A stretch of 64,000 bases of DNA from Herbiconiux sp. VKM Ac-1786 (GCF_015350805.1 NZ_JADKSG010000001.1:682001-746000), one strand, 5' to 3'; positions 34,384-44,196 are shown, counted from the stretch's first letter. Notes: generated by a model not told the origin, from the letters alone. A program made the numbers and translations.

Positions 34384-34539
34384 ATGGCGATCGACATCAC
34401 CTCCGCATACCCCGACATCGCGCGTCAGCACGAGCGCGAGCGCCGCTGGGCGGCCCTCAAGGCCGTGGCCGTCTCGGGTTCGGCCCTCGCGGCCGTCGTT
34501 CTGAGCATCCTGGCCCTCTGGGGCCGCCCCGGCATCTGA
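34384..34539 (+). CDS. small single-helix membrane protein
   Basis: A 51-residue product. An Arg/Glu-rich N-terminal half (ARQHERERRWAALK) is followed by one hydrophobic helix (AVAVSGSALAAVVLSILALW) and a short GRPGI tail. AAAGGCGAG lies before ATG 34384. No family is recognised. It stands alone between a glyoxalase-fold gene and the end of an APC permease gene. Confidence 0.5.
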   Translation: MAIDITSAYPDIARQHERERRWAALKAVAVSGSALAAVVLSILALWGRPGI

Positions 34540-34592
34540 GCTGCCCCGGCATCTGAGCCCACTGGGCATCTGAGCCCACTCGGCCCCGGCGG

Positions 34593-36098
34593 CTAGGCCG
34601 GCTCGTCGGCGTGCTCGGGGAGGGTGCCGATCCGGTGCCGGCCGCGCAGCAGGTACCAGCCGAGGCCGACCGCCACGACCGCGCCGATGACGATGAGTGC
34701 GATGTACTGCAGCGGCCCGTCCGCGCCGTAGACCTCCACCCGCGGCCACGCCAGATTCACCGCCATGCCCGCGCCCCACAGCACCGCGACGATGTTGATG
34801 GGCAGACCGAGGCGGCCCAGCGAGAAGGTGCCCGGGCGAGCATCCGTCGACCTGAACTCGCCGCGCAGGCGTCGCACCAGGAGCGGCAGCGTGACGAGCA
34901 GGTACGCCAGATAGATCAGGATGACCGCGACGCTCGTGACCGCGGTGAAGATCTGCGGGGTGCCGATGTTGACGGCGAGGATCAGCACCGCGAGCATCCC
35001 GATCACCACCGCGGGCACGACCGGGGTGCGGCGGCGGGCGTCGATGCGGGCGAGGGCCGAGGCACCCGGCAGGGCGTTGTCGCGGGCCATCGCGAACACC
35101 AGCCGGATGCCCGCCGTGTGCACCGCGAGCGCGCAGACCGTGATCGCCACCACGATGCAGCCGAGGAACACCGAGCCGAGCGGGCCGCCGAGCACCTGCA
35201 GCAGGATGCGCTGCAGCCCGCCCGATGGCTCGCCCAGCGCCGGATCGCCGAGGTCGGGCGCGGCGAGGACAGCGGTCAGCAGGATGAGCCCGCCGAGCAC
35301 GAACGACGCGACGATCGCGCGGAGGATCGCGGTGGGGGCGGTGCGGCGGGGGTCGATCGTCTCCTCGCCGAGCGAGCTCGCGGTGTCGAAGCCGTACATG
35401 ACGTAGGCCGAGGCGATCGCCGCGATCAGGAACGCCCCCGCGTAGCCGCCCGGCAGACCCTCGCCGAGCCCGGCCGTGTCGAGGAGCACCGTCGGCGGGT
35501 TCACCGCGTTCACCCCGAGCGCGACGATCAGCAGCACGGCCGCGACCAGCTCGATCATCACGCCGATGCTGTTGATGCGGGCCATCAGCTTCACGCCGAC
35601 CGCGTTGACGACCGTGGTGAAGACGATCAGGATCGTGCCCCAGATCACCGCGCTCACCCCGAAGCTCGCGCCCGTGCCGTCGCCGACGAGCTGGAATCCG
35701 CTCCACAGTTGCGGCAGCGTCGCCTGGTAGGCGAGCACGACCGCGGCGAGCGAGACGATCGAGGCGATCACCATCAGCCAGCCGGCGAGCCAGCTGACCG
35801 TGGGGCCGGCGACGCGCTTGCTCCAGTTGTAGACGGATCCTGCCACCGGATAGCGGGCGGCCAGTTCGGCGAAGCAGAGCGCGACCATGAGCTGGCCGCC
35901 GAACACCAGCGGCCACGACCACCAGTAGGCCGGGCCTCCGTTCAGGAAGCCGAAGTAGAACAGCTGGAACGTTCCGGTCAGGATCGAGATGTAGCTGACA
36001 CCGGCGGCGAAGCTGGCGAACCGGCCGATGCTGCGGGCGAGCGTGGGGCGGTACCCGAACTCAGCCATCCCGTCGTCGCTCTGCCCGCCCACCCGCAC
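34593..36098 (-). CDS. APC-family amino acid permease
   Basis: A 12-helix transporter of about 500 residues. FASFAAGVSYISILTGTFQLF and YPVAGSVYNWSK match the amino acid/polyamine/GABA permease superfamily. Start is uncertain: GTG 36098 is used because relatives carry an acidic leader before the first helix; ATG 36068 (MAEFGYRP) and GTG 36134 are alternatives. No regulator adjoins it. Its likely cargo is an amino acid or amine. Confidence 0.85.
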   Translation of the reverse strand: MRVGGQSDDGMAEFGYRPTLARSIGRFASFAAGVSYISILTGTFQLFYFGFLNGGPAYWWSWPLVFGGQLMVALCFAELAARYPVAGSVYNWSKRVAGPTVSWLAGWLMVIASIVSLAAVVLAYQATLPQLWSGFQLVGDGTGASFGVSAVIWGTILIVFTTVVNAVGVKLMARINSIGVMIELVAAVLLIVALGVNAVNPPTVLLDTAGLGEGLPGGYAGAFLIAAIASAYVMYGFDTASSLGEETIDPRRTAPTAILRAIVASFVLGGLILLTAVLAAPDLGDPALGEPSGGLQRILLQVLGGPLGSVFLGCIVVAITVCALAVHTAGIRLVFAMARDNALPGASALARIDARRRTPVVPAVVIGMLAVLILAVNIGTPQIFTAVTSVAVILIYLAYLLVTLPLLVRRLRGEFRSTDARPGTFSLGRLGLPINIVAVLWGAGMAVNLAWPRVEVYGADGPLQYIALIVIGAVVAVGLGWYLLRGRHRIGTLPEHADEPA

Positions 36099-36170
36099 CC
36101 CGTCCCGGCCGCCCGCCCGGCCACCCCAGTCCACACAGTAGGGGAACTAGGCGCGGCCCGTGGCCGTCGG

Positions 36171-39100
36171 TCAGCGGCGGCCGGACATGGGGGCGGCGCG
36201 GGGGCCGCGGGTGGCGACGAGGGCGAGGGTGGTGCCCGCGGCGGCCGCGAGGGCCGAGAGGGCGAGGGGGGCGAACTCGGGGCGGTCGTCGGGCATGTCG
36301 ATCGTCATCCAGATGAAGAGGATGATCGCCGCGACCCCGAGGGCCGGTGCGAGCCAGCGCACCAGGTCGCGGCCGGCGCCCGGGGTCGCGAGCGACTCGC
36401 GGTGGCGGCGACGCAGCAGCAGGCCGCCGAGGCCGAGGAGGAGCGCCAGGCCGCCGAGCGCGACGACGACCGCGACCGGCAGCACGGCCGCGGTGCGGGT
36501 CGCGGCGAGGGCGGACGGGTCGGGGCCCGCGAAGGTCCCGGCCGGGAAGTCCAGGCGCGCGCCGAGGTCGTCGACGGTCAGCTCGAAGGGCCAGCCGGCG
36601 TCGCCGTCCTGACGGAGGTCGAGCACCCAGGAGCGCACGCCGTCCGCGACCGAGGTCGAGTCGCCCGAGGGCTCGAGCTCGGACGCCACCGCACCGAAGG
36701 GCACGACGTCCTCGGCCCACTGGTTCGGCTCCTCGGCCGAGTCGGTGTCCCGGGTGATCCAGCCGCCGGCCACCGCCTCGCCGGCGAGGGCCTCGGGCAC
36801 CCGCAGCTCGAGCCGAAGCGGGTCGAGCCCGGGGTCGTCGCCCCAGTTCGAGTCGTACTCCCAGCCCTCGAGCAGGGCGGCCCAGCGCACCGAGTCGACG
36901 ACGGCATCCGGGTCGGACGCGCCGGAACCCGAGCCGCCCGACACCGGGGCCTGCGCCACCGCCGCCGAACCCAGCACGTAGTCGACCTCCACCTCGTGCG
37001 ACCCGCTGAGCACCTCCGTCAGCCGCGTCACGAGCAGCAGCGTGTCGCCGTCGGGCCGGGTCTCGAACCGCGCCGAGGAGCCGTCGACGCGCACGTCCTC
37101 CACGCTCAGCCCGAGGTCCTGCCCGTCGATCTCGCGGGGCCACTGCTGGGCGAACTGCGGCACCCGCGAGCCCTCGTCGTCGAAGGTGACGTCCAGCCGC
37201 TCGGTGACGGCGAGTCGGGCGGTGCCGTCGTCGGAGCGCGTGAGCTCCGCGACCGCGTCGAGCGATTCCACCTTCGTGAACGTTGCGCCGGGCACGTCGG
37301 CCGAGTAGGTGGCGTAGTCGAACGAGCGCGGGAAGGGAGTGGGCAGCAGCGCCACGGAGGCGATGGCTCCGGCCACGACGAGCAGGGCGAGCATCCGGAG
37401 CCCGATGCGGCCGCCGCCGAGGAACGACCTCGACCGCCAGCCCCGGCTGGAGTCCTCGCCGAGCTCCTGGTCGATCAGGGCGACGACGCCGCGACCGGCA
37501 TCGCGGGGCGGCGACATCAGAACGGCGTAGGCCAGGGCGTCTTCGCGGAGGGGGCCGCGGGCGAGCATGCGGGTGCGCTCGGCGTAGACGCCGACGCCGC
37601 GCAGGTGCTGCTTGAGCAGGGCGCCCTTGCGGGTCAGCGGGCGCGAGGTGAGCGCGATCGCGAGCACCACGACGGCGACGACCGACGACAGCAGCACGAA
37701 CGCGACCGGCCACCACACCACCGCGAGCACGGTCTGGTGCGAGAGCTGCCGCACGAGCCCCCACTGCACCACGGTCAGCGCGAGCGGGGCGGCGATGAAC
37801 AGGTCGCGCACGAAGCCGCGGGGTATGCGACGGATGCCCTCCCGCACCTGCCCCGCCCGCTCCGACGCCGTGAGGTACCGGCCGAGGGCGCGGGGCCGGT
37901 CGCCGAGCCGACCCGTGCGCGCGGCGACGCGGGACGCCTCGCGCAGCAGACGCTGGCGGGCGGCACTGGGCGCCGGCGGAGCGGTCGTGCCGGTCTTCTT
38001 CCGGCGGCCCCAGCGGCGCTTCGACGTGGCCGCGCGCGGAGCCGATCGGGCCCGCGCGAGCGCCTCGGCGAGCTCGAGCGCGGCCGGCTCGCGGAGGATC
38101 TGCGCGGCCATCCGCACCGAGACCCCCGCCGGCGGGTCGTACTGGGCGATGAACCAGGGGCGCCCGCGGGCGTCGCTCCAGGCCACGGCGCGGGCGGCCA
38201 GCGCGAGCAGGAGGGTGGCGATCAGGATGGCGAGCGGCGCCAGCGGGCCGTACGTCTGCAACCAGAACAGGGCCGTCGGTGCGGGCATCGTGAAGGTGCC
38301 GGGCTCGAAGACCATCCGGAAGCGGGCCTGGGCGTACGGCGGGATGTTCTGGTCGTTGGTGAAGCCGTAGCGGGTGGTGCCCGGGTCGGGGCCGGGCTCG
38401 GGGGCGAGCCACTCGCCGCCGCCGATCAGGAGCCAGGCCAGGGTGCCGCGGGGCTGCTGCAGCAGCTGGGCGTCGACGTCGTCGGGCAGCGTGACCGAGA
38501 CGTCGAGGCCGGCGAGGGCCTGGCGCCAGTCGGGGCCGAAGACGTCCCACTCGAGCAGGTCGACGGGGGCGGTGTCGGGGTTCTCGTCGTCGTCGGTGTT
38601 CGAGGCGTCGGCCTGGGTGGTGAGATAGGCGAGGTCGTGGAGGTCGTAGGCGATGACGAAGACGTGGTCGCCCTGGAGCACGGCGCTGCCGCCGGGGACC
38701 GGGGCGGAGGTGCCGGGGGCATCGGGGCCCAGCGCGTCGGGGCCGGAAACGGCGGAGCCGCCGGCGGCCGGCTCGAGGTCGAGGGTCAGCTGGTCGGTCG
38801 TCTCGCTGCGGCGCGGCTCGACGGCCACCCCGTCGACGGTCGCGGTGATGTCCGACGGGTCGAGGGCGTGGCCCTGGTACTGCGTCGCCAGCACCCGGCG
38901 GATGCCGGTCACCTCGACGTCGTCGGGGAAGAACGCGGTGATCGTCTCCTCGACGTGGGCGGTCAGGCGGCCGTCGTCGCCCCGCTCGACGGTGTAGTCG
39001 ACGTCGAAGTCGCGGGCGATCCAGGTGTCGGTGGCGGTGTCGGCGGATCCGGTGATGTCCTCGAGGCTCAGCGGTTCGTTGATCACCGGGCCGAACAGCA

Positions 39101-39371
39101 GCACGAGGCCGCCGACGGCGACCAGCGCCCAGAACGCGCGGATCCCGTTCCGCAGCCGCGTTCCGCCGTGCGACCGCAGCCAGGCCTCGGCGCCGAGCAG
39201 CCACCGCGAGAGCACGACCCAGAGCGCGGTGTGCTGCGGCGGAGCATCCACCACCCGCTCGCCGCCTGCACCTGTGCCCGCGCCTGCACCGCTGTCGCCG
39301 CTGATGTCGTCTCCCCCGTCGCCGTCACCCACCGCGCTGGCCGGCCCACCCGCCGAGCAGCCGCGGCTCAC
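36171..39371 (-). CDS. large membrane protein with two DUF2207-type extracytoplasmic domains
   Basis: A membrane protein of 1066 residues. A Gly/Asp/Ser-rich leader precedes TM1 (about 78-96) and a first outer domain (about 115-360; LTAHVEETITAFFPDDVEVTG). TM2 is about 370-395, then a basic cytoplasmic region, a TM pair (about 525-575), and a short cytoplasmic stretch. TM near 664 leads to a second outer domain (about 685-950; LAVTERLDVTFDDEG) and three terminal helices. Both outer domains have the DUF2207 'vTErldv.f' pattern. Usual DUF2207 proteins have one such domain at about 600 residues, so this looks like a fusion or duplication. GTG 39371 is used as start; function unknown. Confidence 0.75.
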   Translation of the reverse strand: MSRGCSAGGPASAVGDGDGGDDISGDSGAGAGTGAGGERVVDAPPQHTALWVVLSRWLLGAEAWLRSHGGTRLRNGIRAFWALVAVGGLVLLFGPVINEPLSLEDITGSADTATDTWIARDFDVDYTVERGDDGRLTAHVEETITAFFPDDVEVTGIRRVLATQYQGHALDPSDITATVDGVAVEPRRSETTDQLTLDLEPAAGGSAVSGPDALGPDAPGTSAPVPGGSAVLQGDHVFVIAYDLHDLAYLTTQADASNTDDDENPDTAPVDLLEWDVFGPDWRQALAGLDVSVTLPDDVDAQLLQQPRGTLAWLLIGGGEWLAPEPGPDPGTTRYGFTNDQNIPPYAQARFRMVFEPGTFTMPAPTALFWLQTYGPLAPLAILIATLLLALAARAVAWSDARGRPWFIAQYDPPAGVSVRMAAQILREPAALELAEALARARSAPRAATSKRRWGRRKKTGTTAPPAPSAARQRLLREASRVAARTGRLGDRPRALGRYLTASERAGQVREGIRRIPRGFVRDLFIAAPLALTVVQWGLVRQLSHQTVLAVVWWPVAFVLLSSVVAVVVLAIALTSRPLTRKGALLKQHLRGVGVYAERTRMLARGPLREDALAYAVLMSPPRDAGRGVVALIDQELGEDSSRGWRSRSFLGGGRIGLRMLALLVVAGAIASVALLPTPFPRSFDYATYSADVPGATFTKVESLDAVAELTRSDDGTARLAVTERLDVTFDDEGSRVPQFAQQWPREIDGQDLGLSVEDVRVDGSSARFETRPDGDTLLLVTRLTEVLSGSHEVEVDYVLGSAAVAQAPVSGGSGSGASDPDAVVDSVRWAALLEGWEYDSNWGDDPGLDPLRLELRVPEALAGEAVAGGWITRDTDSAEEPNQWAEDVVPFGAVASELEPSGDSTSVADGVRSWVLDLRQDGDAGWPFELTVDDLGARLDFPAGTFAGPDPSALAATRTAAVLPVAVVVALGGLALLLGLGGLLLRRRHRESLATPGAGRDLVRWLAPALGVAAIILFIWMTIDMPDDRPEFAPLALSALAAAAGTTLALVATRGPRAAPMSGRR

Positions 39372-39432
39372 GGGTCGAGCCTACGAGAACCGGGGCCGAT
39401 CCGCCCCATCGCCGGCTCGCTACAGTGGGCGC

Positions 39433-39723
39433 ATGACCGACGTGCACCTGGTGGGCCGCCTGATCTGCGCGGATGCTCGGCAGGCGTCCATCGTCGCCGA
39501 GCACCTCCCGGCGCATCTCGCCCTGACCCGCGCGGAGCCCGGCTGCCTCTCGTTCGAGGTGACCCCCACCTCGGGCCCCCTGATCTGGAGCGTCGAGGAG
39601 CACTTCGACGGCGAACCCTCCTTCCGCGCCCACCAATCCCGCGCCGCCTCGAGCCCCTGGGGCCGCGCCACGGCGCACCTGACCCGCGACTACACGATCA
39701 CGGGCCTCCCCGCCGACGACTGA
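39433..39723 (+). CDS. ABM-domain monooxygenase-like protein
   Basis: A protein of 96 residues with the antibiotic-biosynthesis-monooxygenase (dimeric alpha-beta barrel) layout: hLVGRLICADARQA, AEPGCLSFEVTPT and VEEHFDGEPSFRAHQ. Such proteins oxidise or merely bind aromatic ligands without cofactor. ATG 39433 is used. It is divergent from the DUF2207-type gene with a 61-base gap. Confidence 0.85.
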   Translation: MTDVHLVGRLICADARQASIVAEHLPAHLALTRAEPGCLSFEVTPTSGPLIWSVEEHFDGEPSFRAHQSRAASSPWGRATAHLTRDYTITGLPADD

Positions 39724-39749
39724 CCACTCGCGGAGGGCGCTTGCAATGG

Positions 39750-41504
39750 CTAGCGGACGGTGACCGTGAGGGTGGGGGACGTCGGGGCCTTGGGGGCCGT
39801 GACCTGGAGGCCGACGCGGACCGACTGGCCGGGGGTGAGGGCGGCCGCCCAGTCGGCTCCGGTGCAGGTGATCGAGGTCTTCGGGACCGCCGTGCAGCTC
39901 ATGCCCCAGGAGTTCGCGATCGAGGTGACCGTGGGGTCGGGCCAGGTGACGGTCCAGCCGGAGAGCTTCGTGGTGGCCGTGACCGTGACGTCGGCGACAT
40001 AGCCCTCGCCCCAGGCGCTCTGCAGGGCCCAGGCCGCCGTCGCCGCCGGGGCGGTGGGGGCGGGTGGCGCCGGGGTGGTCGTCGGCTTCGGCGTGGGCGC
40101 CGGAGTGGCGGTGGAGGTCGGCTTCGGGGTCGGAGCGGGAGTGGACGTCGGCTTCGGGGTGGGCGAGGCGGTCATCGTCGGCTTCGGCGTCGGAGCGGGC
40201 GTCGCCGTCGGCTTCGGAGTCGGCGCCGGGGTGGAGGTCGGCTTGGGCGTCGGCGCCGGGGTGGACGTCGGCTTCGGGGTCGGCGCCGGGGTGGAGGTGG
40301 GCTTCGGGGTCGCCGGGGTCGTGGGCGCCGGGGTCGGCGTGGGGACGGGGGTGCCCGCGCCGAGGAGGGGGCGGAGGGCGGTGAGCTTGGCCGACTGCGG
40401 GGTCGTCCAGTCGTCTTTCACGAGGCCGCCGGTGTCGCCGCTGTTGGGGTTGAACGACCAGTAGGCGAAGCTCAGCTTCTTCGTGGCGAGGTAGTCGACC
40501 AGCTTCGCCAGCCACTGCTGGTCGCTGCGGGTCTCGAGTTTCGTGCCGAACTCGCCGAGCAGCACCGGCGCGATCTTCTTCGTGGCGATGAAGCCCCAGT
40601 TCTTCTCCCACACCGCCGGCAGGTTCGCCGGGTAGTCGGGCGCCTGGAACCAGCTCTGCGCGAAGACCGTCGACGGATAGTCGTGCGGCGAGTAGACGAC
40701 GCGGTTCGCCACCGACAGCGTGACGGGCTTGCTCGCGACGCCGGCGAGGCCGCCGCCCCACCAGGTGGAGCTGCCGTCGGGCTGCCGCTCGACGCCCTCG
40801 ACCACGATCAGCAGCTTCGGGTTGACCGCCAGCACCGCGTTGCCCGCCCGGGTCGCCGCCGCCTGCCAGTCGCGGGACGCGTCACCGCAGCCCCAGCACG
40901 CGCTGCCGTGCGGCTCGTTGTGCAGGTCGACGCCGATCACCGCCGGGTTCGTCTTGTAGCGGGTGGCGAGGGCCTTCCAGTCGGCGATCCACTTCGCCTC
41001 GCTGTACCGCCCCGTGTACCAGAGCTCGGACTGCCCGCCCGAGTCGGGCCGGTGCCGGTCGAGGATCACGTTCAGCCCGTAGGCGTTCGCCCGCGCGATC
41101 ACGCGGTCGAGCAGCTGCAGCACGGTGAGCTTCGAGAGCCCGGGATTGACCTGCTCGTTGATCGAGTTCGGCGCCGCCTGCGCGAGGCACTCGTTCGAGA
41201 ACGGCAGCCGGATCGTGTTGAACCCCATCGACGCGATCTGCCCCATGCCGGCATCGAGCGAGATCGACCAGAGGCCGTGGGGCGCGCAGTTCGAGGTCTC
41301 CATGCCGAACCAGGCCGCGGCCTTGACCACGTAGGGCGTGTTCGACGCGGTGACGATCTGGGCGCCGCTCGTGTGCAGCCAGCCGGGCAGCCCGGCCGCC
41401 TGCGCCGACGGGGCGACGCTCGGCGAGACCAGCCCCACGACGACCAGCGCTGCGGCGGCGAGCGACGCGGCGAGCCTGCGCCCGATGCGTGTGCGTGCGC
41501 TCAT
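39750..41504 (-). CDS. secreted GH5 endoglucanase with CBM2-like domain
   Basis: A secreted enzyme of 584 residues. Signal peptide (about 1-37, AQAAG), GH5 barrel with acid/base Glu197 in DLHNEPHG and nucleophile Glu318 in LLGEFGTK, a Pro/Thr linker of ten-residue repeats (about 385-485), then a carbohydrate-binding module 2-like domain (about 488-584; [25 protein letters not shown]). It should cut beta-1,4-glucan (cellulose) or related chains outside the cell. ATG 41504 carries the signal peptide. No regulator adjoins it. Confidence 0.93.
   Translation of the reverse strand: MSARTRIGRRLAASLAAAALVVVGLVSPSVAPSAQAAGLPGWLHTSGAQIVTASNTPYVVKAAAWFGMETSNCAPHGLWSISLDAGMGQIASMGFNTIRLPFSNECLAQAAPNSINEQVNPGLSKLTVLQLLDRVIARANAYGLNVILDRHRPDSGGQSELWYTGRYSEAKWIADWKALATRYKTNPAVIGVDLHNEPHGSACWGCGDASRDWQAAATRAGNAVLAVNPKLLIVVEGVERQPDGSSTWWGGGLAGVASKPVTLSVANRVVYSPHDYPSTVFAQSWFQAPDYPANLPAVWEKNWGFIATKKIAPVLLGEFGTKLETRSDQQWLAKLVDYLATKKLSFAYWSFNPNSGDTGGLVKDDWTTPQSAKLTALRPLLGAGTPVPTPTPAPTTPATPKPTSTPAPTPKPTSTPAPTPKPTSTPAPTPKPTATPAPTPKPTMTASPTPKPTSTPAPTPKPTSTATPAPTPKPTTTPAPPAPTAPAATAAWALQSAWGEGYVADVTVTATTKLSGWTVTWPDPTVTSIANSWGMSCTAVPKTSITCTGADWAAALTPGQSVRVGLQVTAPKAPTSPTLTVTVR
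40095..40304 (-). repeat. 30-base tandem repeats encoding PT-rich linker of GH5 enzyme
   Basis: About seven copies encode a ten-residue unit like [10 protein letters not shown], with variants PTAT, PTMTAS and an insert near the end. The unit keeps the reading frame, so copy number can change linker length without breaking the enzyme. It is not a CRISPR. Confidence 0.85.
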
Positions 41505-41601
41505 CTCGCCCCTTCCCCGGCACCCCCTGAGGCCGGGAGTGGGTTCATGGTAGCCGACCCCCGCATCCGCTGTGGGGGCTGTGGAGAAAAAGCGGTCGCG
41601 G

Positions 41602-41889
41602 TCAGGTTGTGATGAAGAAGAACATCAGGATGAACGGGACCGCCGACACCACGATGCCGACGGTGCTCACCCACCGCGCGGCCGAGGGGCGCGAGCGCAG
41701 CACCGAGATCATGCCGATGAACAGCCCGAGCGACGCGAGGATGAGCGGCAGCCACGTCGGGATGCCGGCCACGAGCAGCACGATGGCCGCCACCCCGCCG
41801 ACGATCGAGACGATGGCGGTGGCGTCGATGCCGCCGCGCGGGGCCTGCAGGGTCTGGGGGCGCTGGGTGGGGTCGTCGAGATCCGACAT
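41602..41889 (-). CDS. small membrane protein
   Basis: A 95-residue protein with a short polar leader ([14 protein letters not shown]) and three predicted helices: [33 protein letters not shown] and [25 protein letters not shown] lies before ATG 41889. Function not recognised. It runs toward the GH5 gene with the same orientation and a 97-base gap, and is divergent from the next gene. Confidence 0.7.
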   Translation of the reverse strand: MSDLDDPTQRPQTLQAPRGGIDATAIVSIVGGVAAIVLLVAGIPTWLPLILASLGLFIGMISVLRSRPSAARWVSTVGIVVSAVPFILMFFFITT

Positions 41890-42015
41890 GCGGCTCCTCC
41901 TTCTGTGGTGGGCGGTCTGTGGTGGGCGGTGCTTCCAGTGAACGAGGGGGCGACGGATGCGGCAAGGGGTCGCCGCGAAGCCGGGCGGTCTGAGCGACAG
42001 GCGTAGCGTGGGGGG

Positions 42016-42957
42016 ATGCTGATCGAGGTCGTGGTTCCGGGGTGGGAGCACGCGTGCTGCGGCGAGGCGTTCGCCGTGGGGGACGCGGTGGCGTTCCGGC
42101 TGCACGCCGCTCCGCCCGCCGACGCCGGCACGGTCGGGCCGGGCGGTCCGCACACCGGGCTGCCGCGGTTCGTCGAGGAGCACCACGGCCAGACCCCCGA
42201 GGACGTTCCGCAGTGGGAGGTTCCGGGCCGGGTCGTCGCGATCGAGGCCGTCGAGTACGGGCGACGGGAGAGGCCCGGTCAGCCCCGAGTGTTCGAGTGG
42301 GACGAGCAGGAGCGCAGCGCGCATCCGCTCGACACCGTCGCCGCCCGGGCCCAGGGGCCCGACGAGTACCTCGTCACCGTACAGGTCGACGACGGCGCCG
42401 CCCTGCCCGAGTACCGGCGCAGCGTCGAGGACGTGACGCACGAGCGGCTGCGGCTCGAGGCCATCGCCCGCGCCGATCGGCGGGCGGCCGACCCCGTCGG
42501 ACTGCGCCTGGGCGCGCTCGCCGACCTGCTCGAGGAGCACTGGGGCGAGGCCGGCGTGATCGGGCGTTCCTCGACGGGGGCGAACCTCAGCTTCACGCCG
42601 CATCGTCCCGGCGCCGCCCTGTCGTGGTCGAGGAGCGACGCCGCCGACGACGCGATCGGCGTCGCGCTCGGTGGCGGGCGCTTCGGTCTCGGCGCCGACG
42701 ACGACGGGGTGCGGATGCTCGAGGCCTTCGTCGAGGCCGCCGCCACCGGTCGCGTGCAGGAGCGGGTGCGCGAGACCCCCGAGGGGGTCGAGTTCACGAC
42801 CGAGGTGCTGGGCGATCACGGGGTGCTCGACCGCGCGATCCGCACGGCGAACGTCTTCCGCTCGGGCGGCTTCATGGCGATCGGCGGCCCGGTGCGGGAG
42901 CGGCTGGAGCGGGGCGATCACCGCTGGGCACCGTGGGGCGGCGGAGAACCCCGGTAG
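42016..42957 (+). CDS. protein with a DUF6578-like N-terminus, unknown function
   Basis: A cytoplasmic protein of 313 residues. The start LIEVVVPGWEHACCGEAF, with two adjacent Cys, followed by AFAVGD, resembles the DUF6578 module; I am only moderately sure. The rest is Asp/Glu/Arg-rich with no motif I recognise. It ends 9 bases before the next gene, so they form a small operon. Confidence 0.6.
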   Translation: MLIEVVVPGWEHACCGEAFAVGDAVAFRLHAAPPADAGTVGPGGPHTGLPRFVEEHHGQTPEDVPQWEVPGRVVAIEAVEYGRRERPGQPRVFEWDEQERSAHPLDTVAARAQGPDEYLVTVQVDDGAALPEYRRSVEDVTHERLRLEAIARADRRAADPVGLRLGALADLLEEHWGEAGVIGRSSTGANLSFTPHRPGAALSWSRSDAADDAIGVALGGGRFGLGADDDGVRMLEAFVEAAATGRVQERVRETPEGVEFTTEVLGDHGVLDRAIRTANVFRSGGFMAIGGPVRERLERGDHRWAPWGGGEPR

Positions 42958-42966
42958 CCTGGGGGC

Positions 42967-43302
42967 GTGGACATCAGCGCGCTCCGTCACTTCCTCGCCG
43001 TCGCCGACGAGGGTGACTGGTCGCGCGCCGCGAACGCCGAGCACGTCTCGCGGGCGACGATCCAGGCGTCCGTCGCGGCGCTCGAGGCCGATCGGCAGGA
43101 GCAGCTGGTCGTGGCCGACGATGACGGCGTGCGGTTGACGGATGCGGGGCTCGCCTTCCGCCCCGAGGCCCGCGGTCGCGTGGCGAAGGCCCCGGCTCCG
43201 GCACCCAAGGCCGGCGGCAAGGCGAAGGCCTCGAAGGGCAAGGGCCGCGCGCCCATCGTCAAGGGCCAGCCCAAGCCCTACCCCAAGCGCCAGGGCCGCT
43301 AG
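42967..43302 (+). CDS. HTH-only LysR-like protein with basic Lys/Ala/Pro tail
   Basis: A 111-residue protein. Residues 1-60 match a LysR-type N-terminal helix-turn-helix (MDISALRHFLAVADEGDWSR, RAANAEHVSRATIQASVAAL), but there is no effector domain. Instead a tail rich in Lys, Ala, Gly and Pro (from about 75 to the end) carries many positive charges. This combination suggests DNA binding of a nucleoid-associated or silencing sort rather than inducer-responsive control. GTG 42967 is the start. It lies 9 bases after the preceding unknown gene. Confidence 0.7.
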   Translation: MDISALRHFLAVADEGDWSRAANAEHVSRATIQASVAALEADRQEQLVVADDDGVRLTDAGLAFRPEARGRVAKAPAPAPKAGGKAKASKGKGRAPIVKGQPKPYPKRQGR

Positions 43303-43360
43303 CACCCGCCTGTCCGGCGCGACCCGGTGGCGTCCACGGGCGCGGGCAGCCGACCGGTCG

Positions 43361-43783
43361 CTAGGGGCGGCGTCGACGGATGCGGATCGGGCCCTTCGCG
43401 GTGGACGGATCCACGACCGAGCCGCCCTGGGTGATCTCCACCTCGCCCGCCGCGACCAGCCGCCGCGCGGCCTGCCGGGCGGGCTCCATCAGGTCTCGCC
43501 AGGTGTCCTCCTCGCCCACCGCCCGGGCCGCGTCGGAGGGGCAGATCGTCGACGTCGCCGCACGCGCCGCGAGCAGCTCGAGGATCGTGCTCTCGAGCCG
43601 CCGATCGACGTCGCCGAGGCCGCGCTTCCGGCACGCATCCGAGCAGTAGCGCACCTCGGCCCAGTTCGCGGCCCACTTGGCCCGCCATTGCATGCGCCGC
43701 CCGCAGACGGCGCAGGTCTTCTCGTCGCCCGGACCGCCCTGCCCGGCCGTCTCCCCCGACTTCACCCGCTGCCGATGCGCCAT
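43361..43783 (-). CDS. DUF2256/DUF3253 fusion protein
   Basis: A protein of 140 residues. A zinc-ribbon-like DUF2256 segment ([28 protein letters not shown]) is followed by a DUF3253 helix region ([31 protein letters not shown]) and a basic tail RIRRRRP. Both domains often co-occur in one protein in actinobacteria. Function unknown; a nucleic-acid contact role is plausible. ATG 43783 is used. Confidence 0.85.
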   Translation of the reverse strand: MAHRQRVKSGETAGQGGPGDEKTCAVCGRRMQWRAKWAANWAEVRYCSDACRKRGLGDVDRRLESTILELLAARAATSTICPSDAARAVGEEDTWRDLMEPARQAARRLVAAGEVEITQGGSVVDPSTAKGPIRIRRRRP

Positions 43784-43824
43784 CCCTCCAGTCTCCCCCT
43801 CGGGCAGCCCTTCGGGGCCGCCGC

Positions 43825-44196
43825 TCAGCTCGACTGGAGGACGGCCCAGGCGATCAGGCTGTCGAGGCGACGCACGTCGGCACCCTTGGCGAGCTTCACC
43901 TTGATGTGCCCGGCGCGGGTCCACAGCTCGATCTCCGAGTTGAAGTCGAGCTTGCCGGCGTTCTCCGACGACCACATGTTGATGGCGCTGTAGGGCAGGG
44001 AGTAGATCTCGACCTTCTTGCCGGTGATGCCCTGGGCGTCCCGCACGATCAGCCGCTTCGTCGTGAAGACCGCCGAATCCCGGAAGGTGCGGAACGCGGC
44101 GATCGCCTGTTCTCCCTGCAGCAGCAGAGCACTGACGTCGTCGGGGATCGGGATCTCGTTCTGAAGGGTCCACGTCAGCAGCGGCGCGGTGTCCAT
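43825..44196 (-). CDS. PH-domain protein (bPH_1-like)
   Basis: A protein of 123 residues dominated by a bacterial pleckstrin-homology-like beta-barrel: [42 protein letters not shown] and a terminal helix. It has no membrane segment. Such proteins are common but of unclear function. It is divergent from the TspO-like gene with an AT-rich region between. Confidence 0.82.
   Translation of the reverse strand: MDTAPLLTWTLQNEIPIPDDVSALLLQGEQAIAAFRTFRDSAVFTTKRLIVRDAQGITGKKVEIYSLPYSAINMWSSENAGKLDFNSEIELWTRAGHIKVKLAKGADVRRLDSLIAWAVLQSS

Noticed and set aside
40095-40304. Regular repeats that could look like a CRISPR array
   Set aside because: The repeats are contiguous without spacers, in frame and encode a PT linker inside GH5. 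No cas gene is nearby.
34611-41612. Very long open frame of over 2300 codons on the plus strand
   Set aside because: It runs antisense to the APC, DUF2207 and GH5 genes, which have clear domains. Its translation is low-complexity Arg/Gly/Asp/His-rich, typical of shadow frames in GC-rich DNA.
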